In this document: in pieces, positions 14,489-26,638 of the stretch | How positions within the stretch are numbered: position 1 is the first letter of the stretch | Layout: each line of letters opens with the position of its first letter | NCBI RefSeq assembly: GCF_050003625.1 | Contig: NC_134399.1 | Location: 226,056,783 to 226,120,782 of the forward strand | Direction: 5' to 3' | DNA length: 64,000 bases | Source: Haematobia irritans | Lineage: Eukaryota; Arthropoda; Insecta; Diptera; Muscidae | Program-made: the position numbers and the translations under genes | The notes under the pieces: generated by a model | What the model was told of the DNA's origin: nothing | Database searches by the model: none | What the model saw: the letters and a program-made list of their open reading frames with translations, nothing else

Positions 14489-14918
14489 GGCCGGTACTAT
14501 GTTCATTCTTGCGAAAAATGTTTATGGAAACCATTATTTCGCACATAGAAAGCGGCGTTTTTTTAGGTAGCTTGGAGCGCTATTTTACAGGGAGCGATAT
14601 TGGATTAAGTTGGTGGTTGTTGCTTGTTTTTACAAAATAACATTTTATTTTTCCTTGGGCAATTGATCTGCTATTCCTTTGATCCTTTGTATAGTTTCGG
14701 AACAAAAATATGGTCCGTGTTTGATTTATAAACCCGCACAAATAGTTTTTAATAAATAAATTATTTCTTAATTCACATTGCAAATGGCGCCGTGCTATAA
14801 ACGTCAGTTTTTCAACACGAAAAAACAAAGTATCACAAATGGAAAAAATTTCGCAAATTTTTCGCATTTTTTGGTTTTGTATGGAGTTTCAACGCGAAAA
14901 CCGAACAGAGTACCGGCC
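14489..14918. mobile_element. 430-bp TIR element, GGCCGGTACT termini
   Basis: The ends GGCCGGTACTATGTTC and GAACAGAGTACCGGCC form a 16-bp inverted repeat with one mismatch, flanked on both sides by TTTAA (14484-14488 and 14919-14923). No coding frame is recognised inside. A fragment of the same family in the opposite orientation, including the terminus, lies at about 20018-20089. Superfamily uncertain; the TTAA in the flank makes a piggyBac-type MITE possible. Confidence 0.55.
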
Positions 14919-15809
14919 TTTAACCGTTATCCTATGTAGAGTATGTCGATATTTAAGAGAAAATGAAGAAAGCCGCCAATATTGTTTGATGTTATAAGTG
15001 GAATATATTTTCCTAAGGAAGGTTTACACTTGATTTTTTTTTTTTTTGGAAAATGATGCCATTTTCATAACATTTATTTGCTATGTTAACACATTAAGTA
15101 AAACATGTTAAGTATGTTTTAGATTTAATCGAGTACTTAACACCAAAAACACAAAAAATGGAATAAAGGTTCAAACTTGCTTTTGTGCTTTTTAATCCAG
15201 TTATGTTAATGTAAACAGTCGATAGCTTCTTCATCACACAAACGATAGCAGGAAGAGCAATGTATATTGTAGGGGTAACGATAAACAGAGTTATCGACAC
15301 CATGTTTGCAAATGCATTTCTAGCGGAAATTTCCGCTACCCATAAGACATGCATTTATTTATTTTTTATTTTCATCATGTAATTTGAAGCCACTTAGCGG
15401 CCAATTTATATAAATTACAACTGTATTTACTAACGAAAGTTCAACGAGACGTTGTTATCGATTGTTTACAATTCCCCCATAAGATATACATGGCGAAACT
15501 TTGTTATTGGCACGCACATATAGAGGACCATACCGGGCATTATCGGAAACTGTTTCGTTAGTCCACCGGACGAAAATCTGTTAGAATCCTGGAAGATTCA
15601 GATCATCATCAATAGGGCTGTTTTCTCTTAATACTGGATGCGAAAGTTTTTTGGTTTGCTAATCCCCACTTAGTATTTTCGTATTAGATTTAAACTTTCA
15701 TTACACAAATTGAATTTCTCATAACTAAATATCCTTTGTCTTGTCTTTCTTTATTTACAGGCGTTTTCATCTTGACATAGTTCCCACAACACCAATAAAA
15801 ACACACAAT

Positions 15810-18800
15810 ATGACATCGAAAAGTTCCCTATTACTTGGCCACTCCAGCCAGCATCAATCGCGCAACATTCCAATCCATTATGGTCTACTCATTATGTTCC
15901 TTATTGTCAGCCTTGAAGTGCCCAACGCCGTGGCCAAAGTAAAGACGAAAAAGAATTCCAACATACACTTCAGCAATGAGGATAATCTAAAATCACCCAC
16001 AGAGGGTCAACATTTTGCCATGGAACCACAAGACCAAACAGCAGTGGTGGGTTCTAGAGTTACATTGCCTTGTCGCGTCATGGAAAAAGTTGGTGCTCTA
16101 CAATGGACTAAAGATGATTTTGGTCTGGGTCAACATCGTAATCTAAGCGGTTTTGAACGCTATTCCATGGTGGGTAGTGATGAAGAGGGTGATTTTTCCC
16201 TGGACATCTTTCCCGTGATGTTGGATGATGATGCTCGCTATCAGTGCCAGGTGGGACCAGGTCCTAATGGTGAAGCGGGAATAAGATCGAGATTTGCTAA
16301 GATTACGATTTTAGTACCCCCAGAAGCACCGAAAATACTACAAGGTGATCATTTGGTTACCACAGAGGATCGAGAAATCGAACTGGAATGTGTTTCGGTG
16401 GGAGGAAAACCGGCGGCAGAGGTAAGAAATTTCAAACCAAATCGCATAAAAAAAGGTTATAATTATTTTCAATAAAAAAAAATAACTAGGAAAACTGTAT
16501 TATCGGCTTTAAATAGTACATTTCTGTCCCAGAGAGTATTGCAATTTGTTGACAAATATTTTGACCAGTTCCATATAGACCTTTACTTATTTTAATTTTG
16601 TGTCACACATTAGATCACTTGGATTGATGGCCTCGGCAATGTTCTCACCAAGGGCATAGAGGATGTCAAGGAACCTTTGGCTGATAGCAGGCGTGTTACA
16701 GCGAAATCCATTTTGAAATTAACACCCAAGAAAGAGCATCACAACACCACATTCACATGTCAGGCCCAAAATACCGCAGACCGTACATATCGTTCGGCGA
16801 AAATATTATTGGAGGTCAAATATGCCCCAAAGGTCACAGTGTCTGTAGTAGGAGGAGCCTTGGCAGGTGGACGCATCCCTGAAGGTGCTGAGGTTATACT
16901 CTCCTGTCAGGCAGATGCAAACCCTCCAGTCCAATCATATCGATGGTTCATCAATGACGAACTTGTTACGGGAGACTACACCACGCGTATGATTATCCAC
17001 AATGTTTCACGCCAATATCACGACGCCATTGTCAAATGCGAGGTAGTAAATGCTGTGGGCAAAAGTGAAGAGAGTGAAACCTTGGACATAAGCTGTAAGT
17101 ATTCTTGACTCAACTAAATCACATTTTGAACTCGCTAAGGTAAATTGTCTTTATCTTGAATTCCAGATGGACCTGCATTTCGTCAGAGACCTAATTCTGT
17201 GGAAGCCGATATTGGGGCTAGTGTCACATTGAAATGTGATGTTGATGGAAATCCACCACCCGAAATTGAATGGATAAATGAAAATTCCGACCGTGTGGTG
17301 GGTACATCGGCCAATCTAACTTTGAAAGTATCCACAGAGACTGCAGGCCGTTATTATTGCAAAGCTATAGTCGAAGGATTTCCCGAAATTGGATCTGAGG
17401 CCACAATTTATGTTAAACGAGCCCCCATTATCACATCGCACAAAGTCCAATTTGGAGCAGTGGGAAATCGGGCCAAAATCGATTGTTTGGCCTTTAGTAT
17501 ACCAAAGGCCGATAGGATACTTTGGTCTTACGAGGGTAAAATCATCAATATGTCCACTGCCGATCCGGACTTGTATATCTTCGAAGAACACCACTTGCCC
17601 GAGGGTGTAAGAGCTGCTCTAATTATAAAAGAGAGTCGCTCAAATCACTTTGGCAAATACAATTGTACAGTTGTTAACTCCTATGGCAGTGATTCACTGT
17701 TAATCACTCTAATACCAGAACGTAAGTGAACGTAGTGAGTGCTCCATGCGGAGGCTCTGCGATGATGATGATATCATCTTGGATGGCTTAACATTTTCGT
17801 TTTGGTTTCCTTTGTTTCCTTGCAGCTGGTTCTGTACCCGTCCTTTTAGTGGTCATGGGCTCTATGTCCTCAGTGGCCATTATCATAATGGTTGTGATGC
17901 TTGTTATTGTTTACATGAAGCGTAGCAAGAAAAAGCCCATGCCAGCCGATGTTATTCCCGAGGCGTCGAGGGGAGGCGATAAATTAAGTGATCTCAAGCA
18001 TGAAATGCGTGCCAAAGCCTATGAAGCAGCTGAATACTCGGAATCAACTTCGGATGGTTTGGCCATTAATCTCACGCATTCCCCCATGCCCGATGTGCAA
18101 ATGAAGGGTGCCACATTAGGTGTGCCACTAGCGGGGCCCGTTAAATTGGATGAAAGGTACGAGGTTAAAAAAACCACCTATTCTATTCTCTACAACATTT
18201 TTCTTAAATATTTTAGATTTTCCGGAGATTTTGGTGATCGCTATAATCGCTCCTGTAATATAAAGAACATGAAAAATCAAGACTACAAAGAGTCAGTGAA
18301 TGGCTATGCTCCATATTTTGAGTATGCCTTAGATTACAGTCCACCCAATGATAGCAAGGCATCATTGGGAGGCTCAGTACCGAAGAGCAACTCGACTACT
18401 ATAAGTTCGGCTACCTTGCCGCATTATTCAAATCCTGCCACAACAACGGGCAATATGAGTTTGCCCAGGAATCGCAGTGATATGCAACAGCCCCAGCCAT
18501 TGAATAATGGATTCCTAGGTAAATGGCGCATATGCAACCTCATCGTATAATGGAATTCTTCATTATCATTTATCTTTCGTTACAGGACAACCATTATTAC
18601 AGAACGGCATAGATAGTCGCTTTAGTGCCATATATGGTAATCCTTATCTACGTACCAATTCCTCCATACTCCCACCTCTGCCGCCTCCCAGTACGGCAAA
18701 TCCAGCGGCAACACCAGCACCACCGCCTTATCATGCACCTCGAAATCATATCAATTCCAATGCCCTGGCCAATGGTGGTGTTATGGGTAGTCTAAAGAAC

Positions 18801-19061
18801 TTTGGCACACCAACCAGCATACTGGGAGGTGGTCACAATGGACCAGCCAGTGTCAGTGGTAGCAGTTCAAATTTAACGGCGAGCAGTAACACCCTGGCGG
18901 CTACACCATTGGCAGCCCAACAATCTGCGGTAGGCACACCTTCGGGTGTTGCTGTGACAGCATCAACGGGACCCACAACAGCCCAAAGTCCTTCGGGTCA
19001 ATTTATATTGCCCTCAAATGGTAATGTGACCAAAAAGGGTGCATTGGCAACGCATGTCTAA
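15810..19061 (+). CDS. kirre: Kirre (Kin of irre / Dumbfounded) Ig-superfamily adhesion receptor
   Basis: Immunoglobulin-superfamily adhesion receptor of the irre cell recognition module; in flies it marks founder myoblasts and binds Sns/Hibris-type partners at the plasma membrane. Coding exons: 15810-16421, 16614-17094, 17167-17721, 17826-18156, 18217-18518, 18586-19061, all GT-AG with matching phases, giving 918 residues. The hydrophobic signal segment is about 24-41, followed by five Ig domains (about 69-548; first begins FAMEPQDQTAVVGSRVTLPC), one membrane helix (about 553-577) and a 340-residue cytoplasmic tail with PADVIPEASRGGDKL and a C-terminal THV, a likely PDZ ligand. Ig5 motifs such as SHKVQFGAVG and FEEHHLPEGVRAAL fit Kirre better than the paralogue Roughest. 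An acceptor at 15760 implies upstream 5' exons, and the frame stays open back to it, so an earlier start is possible. No long Gln/His runs are seen in the tail. Confidence 0.95.
18157..18216 (+). other. 60-nt stop-free in-frame kirre intron
   Basis: A GT-AG intron exactly 60 nt long with no stop in the reading frame; it separates the juxtamembrane exon from the tail exon. Retention would add 20 residues (between DER and FSGDF) without a frameshift. Splicing is supported because the joined product DERFSGDFGDRYNR matches the fly family; the retained form reads as Lys/Tyr-rich filler. Confidence 0.8.
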
Positions 19062-19560
19062 GAAGACAAAGGACACAAACTCAAAGGAAATTAGAAGATG
19101 TCACGCCAATATAGCGTAAAGCAGACTGAAGGCGTTTTATCTATTGAATTATTCATTGAGAATGAGAGAGGGAACGTGTGAGAGAGAGAGAAAAACATAT
19201 TGTGATTTTTAGTGTTAATTATTTACCTATGGCAACTCTAAGCGCAAAACCATAACAAATAGGAAAAACAAAAATTCGATCCAAAGCCACAATAATTCTC
19301 CCGGCCTACTACCAAAGGACTAGAAGATTATACAAGAGAAACAAAGCGAATAGTATGGGGACTAAGGCTACTAATCGTAATAAAACTTTCCATATGGGCT
19401 GCTATATTAACTACGATAGATAGAAAACCCTTAGATCCTAATCATATTTGAAGACAAAAGTTTTTTCTACTCCCTAGGTCTTGATATAGACATATGACAA
19501 AATTACCGTAGGAGCTGTATACCGAGCTTAAAGAGTTGAATTTAAGTTAAGAGAAGGAAT
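19062..19560 (+). other. kirre 3' UTR
   Basis: Non-repetitive sequence directly after the TAA, with GA-rich and A-rich tracts typical of fly UTRs. A canonical AATAAA lies at 19379-19384. The UTR may continue further, because non-repetitive AT-rich sequence resumes after the repeats at 21600. Confidence 0.45.
19379..19384 (+). terminator. candidate poly(A) signal of kirre
   Basis: AATAAA about 320 nt after the stop codon. Other AATAAA hexamers occur further downstream (for example in 22300-22450), so the site actually used is unknown. Confidence 0.3.
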
Positions 19561-19798
19561 ATGATCACCTCCTAGAGCCACATGTTATTTTTGGATGGAG
19601 TATGTGCCGCTAGAAGTACATACTGGGCTTTTCGTGGATAATGACGTAATAACAAGGAGCCTTTTCTGTTACAGAAATGCACCTTTTTTATGAAATTATC
19701 CTCCAGAAGGCATACAATCAAGCCTGTTCTGGCAAACGCATTTGCAAAGATTTTGCGAATTGACATTTTGACGTAGTCTGGCCACCCAGTCGTACTGA

Positions 19799-20089
19799 CT
19801 AGAAGTTTTTCCGGACGGAATGTCTGTGTTTGTAAAGAATCTTACAGTGTGGCCAATCGATACGAATTGTCGGCGATGACTAATGCGCCATGCAGACTAT
19901 AAGTTTATCCGGACGAAAGTGGTCGTGTCGAACATATCCCATATATTGGCCAACATTATAAGTTAAGCCCAAAGGCATAATCGATACTGGTGCATGTTTA
20001 TGGGATCGATAACATACCTAAAAAAACACCGCTTTCTATGGGCGAAATAATGTTTTCTATAAAAGCATGAACATAACATAGTACCGGCC
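19799..20089. mobile_element. decayed Harbinger-like MITE pieces and TIR fragment
   Basis: 19799-20015 matches the Harbinger-like MITEs at 26844 and 28341 in two adjoining pieces (TCCGGACGGAATGTC..., then TCCGGACGAAAGTGG...TGGGATCGATAACATA) without intact ends. It is followed to 20089 by the terminus of the GGCCGGTACT family in the orientation opposite to 14489. Confidence 0.5.
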
Positions 20090-20892
20090 TTTATACGAAA
20101 TTTATTTTATTTAAAATTAATTATTTCCAAATACTCTCTATACCAAGATTGATTCTACCCACGAAATTAATGAAACATTTGGCAACCTCGATAACTAACC
20201 TGTGCGTTACCACACTGTGAACAAAAATCTCATTTTCAATCTTTCGAATATGCGAATACACAAATCGAATACGCACGTTTCTATATTCGAATCGTTTCTA
20301 TTACAACACAATTTGGATGCCCAAGCCGTGACGGATTAAAACCCTATGGGAAATTAGTGCAAATTGCCACTGACGGACCTATCACAGAACTGGTACCTGT
20401 GCTCCAGTTAATTGCAATTTTTAAATAGTCGTAATTTATTAATTTCCATACTCGCTTGATATTAAAATCCTAGATTCATTAAGATTTTAATATCAAGCAT
20501 TTTCACATTTAGTGAAATAAAATTATCAGAATAACCCATTGCTCGACATATTTCAAAAGTTTAAGTATTTCCTGAGGACCTGTCTATGCGGTGCTCCTGC
20601 TAAATTGTCCCAGGACGTGTCTTTTGGGATGAGTCCAAGACGCGTCTTAAAATGTAAATTTACTCCGTCAATGACAAACCCATGTTAAAGTGACCGGTCC
20701 CTTCCATACGTTTTGACCAGAACTAGGACTGGTCCATACACACCAGGAACTAGTTCTGTAACGGTTCTCAGATTGATCCGTTTCCCGTAGGGAAGAAACA
20801 GAGTACTCGTTTATCCAGGACATGTTCAAAAATGTGCAGCACTGACATCAGCTGTTTAAAATAATAGCAGAAAACAAGTGAAATCTTAAATT

Positions 20893-21268
20893 ATGAAGTG
20901 CTCATAATTTAATATAATTTAACACTTTGGATAAATCTGTCACCTTGCCTATATCAGTTAAGAACTTAACTGCTGAAATTGTTTCAGTTAAAGTAAACCA
21001 GAGAGAAGATATTGACAATTTATTTTCTGTTAACTGGCAGTTAAAGCCTAACGGAGCTACATGAAAATAACCATTAGACCCATGAAGTGCTCATAATTTA
21101 ATATAATTTAACACTTTGGATATATCTGTCACCTTGCCTATATCAGTTAAGAACTTAACTGCTGAAATTGTTTCAGTTAAAGTAAACCAGAAAAAAGATA
21201 TTGACAATTTATTTTCTGTTAACTGGCAGTAAAAGCCCAACGGAGCTACATGAAAATGGTCATTAGAG
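20893..21268. repeat. 189-bp tandem duplication
   Basis: Two nearly identical head-to-tail copies start at 20893 and 21082 (ATGAAGTGCTCATAATTTAA...), differing by a few substitutions. No coding potential; it lies in a block of mixed repeats (20100-21300). The stretch at about 20140-20330 resembles 24035-24240 and so is itself interspersed. Confidence 0.8.
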
Positions 21269-21299
21269 AATAAAAATCTTGTTTTTGTAAATACGACAC

Positions 21300-23632
21300 T
21301 CCTCTTTTATTCGATCAAGATTTTTTGCCGCGAAAATTAATCGATTGTTCGTTTTTTATAGTCTCTTCCCACTATTGAAACAATTTATTCAAAAACATTA
21401 AAGTAACGGATCAAGGTAAGCGGATAAAATCAGAACTAAATCAATAAAATTATAGTTTTTATTTTTTTGAGAAAATTATCTATAACTTGAAGGGAAAGAA
21501 ATTTGAATGAATTGGAATTTTTAAAATTTAATCAATAACCCATTGGAAACCATTTTGACAATGTTCTATCTATTGTATATCATCTGTATTGTAGGCCGGC
21601 AGGAAGCAATTGTGGTTTTTGGAAATTAAAATTTTTTTATTAGAATCATTACTGTTAGTAAAATTAAGAAGACAAAAAACGATGAGATGAGACAGACACT
21701 TTTGCGTACATATGTATATTTGCAACGTAAGTTCTCTAACAGCACCCTCTTTTCTGTATGTTTTATTGTTCCACATTTTTTTTTTTTTTTGTTCTCGTAA
21801 ATTATGAAAAAATTGAGAAGAATTCTAGCCATCCTACATGCAATAATGACCCTTAACCCCAAATGCATTGTTATGAGATTTGTGTTTTTTTTTTCGTTGT
21901 TGTTGTCTCCTAATATGTGCAAGTACTTTCCGTCATAGTCATAGTCTCCATCGTCAACTTGCATGTTTAAGCATGTTCATGTAATTGTCGAGTATGCATA
22001 TATGTATTTATAATATGTACTTATATACATACATCCATAAGACATCCTTACATCCAATCTAAGCCTAAGTCGTCGCCTGTAGTTAGTTCTTTTTCATGTA
22101 AATTATATACATACATATACATATCTAGTACATACTCATATATACACATAAATTCAAACTACTTACATATATACTTATACATATACATTGTACTACTTAC
22201 CTAACTACCTACTAAGAAGCAAAACAAACAAACCCTACCCCATCCCCCTGAAATCCCTAGCAAAACAAACAAATCTGATTACAAACAAAAAAAGTGAAAA
22301 TAAATGAACTTTGTAAGCCAAAATTTCCAATTGGATTAAAATTTAATTAAAATGTAAGAGAAAAATAAAACTAAATTTAATTTATTACTTGATACATAAA
22401 TAAGATTTTAAATAAGTAAACGAATTATAAATAAATATATATATTAATACAAAAAAAAAGAAATTTTAAAATTAATTTATTTGTAAACGCTTAAAACAAC
22501 CATTCAAAAAAAACAAAACAAACAAACCAACTTTATTGTAAAAAAGTTAGACTCTAATATACGCTTTTAAACAACTAACACTGAAAACAAAAACAAAACA
22601 AAAAACAAAATTCTAGCCTAGTTAAAATACAAAAACAAAATCTATAAAACCTATTGAATCGTATGTGGATTCGAATGTAAAACAAAGTGAAGCGAAACGA
22701 AACGAACGAAAGATGTGCAAACGTGCAAATGATTATAATCAAATTCTACTTTAATTAGCTGACAGTTTTCTTTTATTATTTTAGAATAAATCAAATTGTG
22801 AAATGTATCCTCTCCATCCAGGATGCATAGAGACTACGAACGGATCGATCGATGTAGCCAAGTTAATTAAAATGAACCGAAAGAAACACGATAGTAATAC
22901 GTTAAATATTGCTGCCTTATTCCTTGTAAATGAAAAAAGAAAATAAAATAAAACAAAAACAAAATGAAAACCAAACACAAAAGAAGACAAAAACACATTA
23001 CCAAAACACTGACAGACGGACAAGACATTGCCACTATTTTACTAAAACCCCCCAAGACATTTTTATCTTGAATCTTTTAAATTTAATAAATTATTTGTTT
23101 TGAAAATGTTGAGAACAAAAAATCCCCCAAAATAAAAACCAAAAAATTACCATTGAAATGTGAAATTTTATCTACAATTTTTTTTTCTAATTCTATCTAT
23201 CTGTATGTATTTATTTATTATATTTTTTCCATTTATACTTTTTAACAAAATGCTATTTGACATTTTTATCTATAAATAATTATAGTTTTCCTGTTTTTTT
23301 GTCTAAATTAAAAAGTGTTAAAAATCCAAGAAGAAATGATGACTAAAACGAAAACCAACTTATTAAGATAATAGTACTTGAAATAAACAAACAGATATTA
23401 AAAAAACAAAAACATGATTTCATTCTACTGTAAAGACCATGATACAATAGAGAAGGTAAGTAAATTTCAGGTGGTAATATGTGGTAACCCTTGCAAGCAC
23501 TTTTGCAACTTCTATGATTTTCAAATGTCAAATTTCATCTCTCCCCGGCTATCTTTTGCTGGCCTTTTAGGGCAAATTAACAACTTCCAATAAAAACTTG
23601 TGATAATTATCAAATATTATCACGTACTCGAA
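21300..23632. other. AT-rich non-coding DNA, UTR-like
   Basis: Mostly unique, A-rich sequence with many AAAACAAA tracts and ATACATA runs and several AATAAA hexamers. No gene seen. The composition is like long 3' UTRs of fly neuronal genes, so a distal extension of the kirre 3' UTR is possible, but nothing here proves transcription. Confidence 0.4.
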
Positions 23633-24040
23633 CACGGTTTCCAATCGTCCCAAAAATAATCTACCAACATTTGAAGAAAATTTTACCAAAAATCTACCGA
23701 ATTAAGAAAATCTTATTTCGAAGTTTTTGTGGTTCGTTTAAAAAAAATTTAGTTTTATTCGAAAGAAATTTTTTTTATTGAACTTCTGGAAAATTTTGTT
23801 AAAATTTTATTTCTATAGAAAATGTTGTCTATAGAAAATTTTGCCAAAATTGTATTTCTATAGAAAATTTTGACATAATTTTATTTCTATAGAAAATTTT
23901 GACAACATTTTATTTCTATAACAATTTTTGAAAAATGTTATTTCTGTAGAAAATTTTGTCAAAATTTTATTTCTATAGAAAATTTTGTCAAAATTTTCTT
24001 TCTGTAGAAAATTTTCTCAAAATGTTATATCTGTATGTCA
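23633..24040. mobile_element. truncated hAT-type minisatellite MITE
   Basis: Starts with a decayed copy of the terminus seen at 48784 (ACGGTTTCCAATCGTCCCAA, then AAAATAATCTACCAAC), followed by about nine units of the 29-bp minisatellite in the opposite orientation (TTTATTTCTATAGAAAATTT). The far terminus is missing: at about 24035 the sequence changes to an unrelated repeat. Confidence 0.6.
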
Positions 24041-24249
24041 AGATTGATTCTACCCACTAAAGTAATAAAACGTTTGGCAACCCTGAAAACTACTCTGTGT
24101 TCAAAATAAACCCATCACCTATTTTGCGTTGCATTCTGTGAACATAAATTGCATTTGAAATCTTGCGATTGTGCGAACGCACAAATCTAATACGGACGAT
24201 TTCAAATCGTCTCAATTACGCGCCAATATGTGAAACCCAGAACAGGCCT

Positions 24250-25642
24250 CCCAATAAACACAAACGTTTGAAAAATGCTAAATTTCAACAATTTTTCAAA
24301 CATTTTTTCAAAGGATTAGGGTAATATTCAAGTTGATAAATTGTTGAGAAAATCGCGTTCTCAACAAAAAACAGACATTACCCTCAACAGTGAAATTCAA
24401 CACATTAGCAATAATATCTCAAGTGTTATCCTCAAATTGAGTAGCGATGCACTCAATAATTTGTCAAACAATTTTCGATGCGAGTCAAATTCAAAATTAA
24501 CATCGTTCCAAATACTTTTCAACCTAAATTTGTATGAATGATATCCCCACTTCAAATTGAAAGTCAAAGCCAAAATTCTATGAATTTTGTATAAATTATT
24601 CATTTTCATCAAAATAAAATATATAATAATACACTACACTACATAATACACTACAATACCAATTGATAAATAATAATCTTATTAAACATATCAACAAATA
24701 AGAACAACAAAACTTTAAATATCTTAAACATTATTAGTAAACACTTTTGCATTGATAATTCGATTTCCTTCCTTTTGGTTCCTTCCTTTTATTAACATGC
24801 GGGCAATTTGAAATTAGGAACGTACTGGACCGCGGGTTAGAATTGATTTCCAGCAGAAGGAATTCACAAAATATCAATTTTAAACTGATAATAGTATATG
24901 AATTAAACTGACGATGTGATGCACATTTTCATCAAGAAGTTGTTGATTTCAACAATTTGTTGTTTTTAACAATTTTAATTGGTTGCACTTGTAATGTTTC
25001 TGGAAACTTTTTCTTGTCGATAAGCCACTCATTTCTTATTGTTTGCAAGAATGTAGCATCCAAAGGTTTTAGTTTTCTGCAAAGAGATTTAAATTTAATG
25101 ACTTCTTTAAAGTGTTGATTTAATTTTTCATATTGACGTACCAATTATTATAAACTATTTGAAGCAGTTCCAGTTAATTGTCCACCATTTTTTCATTGGT
25201 CAGCTTTTTATTGTTTTCAAGAACATAGAATCTATAATTTTAGTTTTCTGCATATACACTTAGTGACTTAAAGTTTTATTTCATTTCTTATATTCACTTA
25301 CCTATTTTTATAAACTATTTGGTTATTTGTCTAAAATTTTCCATTTTTTTTTATTTCTTGCAATTGACCATTAACTTCGTTGCACAAATAAGTATTGAAA
25401 ACCACTTGGGTTTTTCGTTGCATTTTAGGGTAGTGTTTTGTCAAAGTTTTCTCATATTATCTTCAACACCTTTTCAAAGATTTCGTCAACATTTTGGCAA
25501 ATTGGAAGTAATTCGCAAACAATTTGAAGATGTATTGAAGATGAGCTATTTCAAGTCAGGTTGAATTTATGTTGAAAATTATATTTACCCCCAAACTGAA
25601 AAGTTGTTGCATTTGAAAAACGTTCATCCTGTGTTTATTGGG
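24250..25642. mobile_element. 1.39-kb element with CCCAATAAACACA termini
   Basis: The left end CCCAATAAACACAAACG and the right end, reverse-complemented, CCCAATAAACACAGG, share a 13-bp inverted repeat, and further in both ends hold diverged CGTTT...CAAA motifs. The short open frames inside (for example 24932-25144 minus) match no family I know. Superfamily not assigned; no clear target duplication. Confidence 0.5.
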
Positions 25643-25931
25643 CTGATAAATTTTCCAATGAATGAATAAAATAACAACGGCCTTGGAGTAATGCAATAGC
25701 GACGTCTATTGGACAAAGGTGGCAATGCAAAAGCGACATCTTTATATAAACGTGTTTTCCTAACTATCGGAAGTCAGATGTGGCAATGATTACCAACGCT
25801 TGCACAGAGAAACAAGAGGACGAAAATTTCTCTTCTACAAAAACAACAAATGTCAACCGTATAGATGTCGCACAATGCCTGCAGCTTACGTATTTACCGA
25901 CGATGTGGTCGAAGCACTGTTTTGATAAATA

Positions 25932-26638
25932 CAGTAGAATTCGGTTATAGCGACCGCCAAGGGACCGAAATTATACGTCGTTCTAACCGAACGTCGTTGT
26001 ATCCAAATAAGTGTACACAATATTTTTAAGTTTTTTTTATATATCAGAACCCCCAAATCGTAAATACTGTTTTAATGTGTGCACCGCACTCAAGGTTTCT
26101 GTCCTAGTTGGAATTTTGATTGGCTCATCTTCGTCATCTGGTTCATTATAGCTGTGAGTTTCAACATTTTCTTTTGTGTTCTCCACTATTTCTCTGATGT
26201 CACGACGTTGTCATCGACATTTACAAACTCATCCCAGTCCTGGTTTGAACTCGAACTCATCCCAAACTGGTTTGAACTCGAACTCATCCCAAACTGGTTT
26301 GAATATTTCTTCATTGTCATTTGCACCTCTGTTTGGGATAGTCTCAAACAAATTCTGTGATTCCCCGCAGTATATGTTTATTTATTTAGTATTGGCTGAC
26401 GACAAAAAATGGAATGAAAAAAATAAAAATTCGTACACAGAACTTACATCGTCGTTATAACCGAATGTCCATTCCAAAGCAGACGTGGTCGTTAAAAGCA
26501 GATGGTCGCTAAAACCGGAGTCGTTCTAAGCGAATGCTTACGCATGTACAAACTATTAAGACCCAAACTTGCTTTGAAAATCCGTCGTTATAAACGGATG
26601 GTCGTTATAACCGAAGTCGCTATAAATGAATTATACTG
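25932..26638. mobile_element. pogo/Tigger-like element, decayed
   Basis: Flanked by TA (25930-25931 and 26639-26640) with ends CAGTAGAATTCGGTTATAGC and GCTATAAATGAATTATACTG, an imperfect inverted repeat of about 25 bp of the pogo/Tigger kind. Additional TIR-like GTCGTTATAACCG blocks lie inside the right end (26450-26620). It carries the remains of the transposase C-terminus on the minus strand. Confidence 0.65.
26044..26372 (-). pseudogene. C-terminal remnant of a pogo/Tigger transposase
   Basis: Read on the minus strand, the segment encodes an acidic tail that ends EPIKIPTRTETLSAVHTLK and then QYLRFGGSDI before a stop. This resembles the acidic stretch plus terminal alpha-helix that closes jerky/CENP-B-type transposases. 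A frameshift lies near 26200, and a 27-bp tandem repeat encoding FEFKPVWDE occurs upstream of it. The catalytic DDE core and DNA-binding part are absent, so this is a fossil of the element at 25932-26638. Confidence 0.5.

Larger units (their letters stand above)
1..15760. other. non-coding DNA upstream of kirre coding exons
   Basis: No reading frame here has recognisable homology or codon structure; the short open frames lie in AT-rich or simple-sequence DNA. Because a splice acceptor precedes the first kirre coding exon at 15760, at least part of this stretch is probably kirre 5' intron or 5' UTR (inference). It holds CA/GT microsatellites, one GTCY-bearing repeat (6204-7254), TTAATTG-rich MITEs (7332-7549, 11530-11776, a decayed one near 13000-13350), a tRNA-like arm near 5860 and a TIR element (14489-14918). 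Stretches around 1150-1930, 9040-10700 and 12200-12700 are less AT-rich and not visibly repetitive, and are the best places to look for regulatory DNA. Confidence 0.6.

Noticed and set aside
24932..25144. 70-codon minus-strand frame as a transposase fragment
   Set aside because: Charged but without any recognisable motif; kept only as part of the unclassified TIR element.
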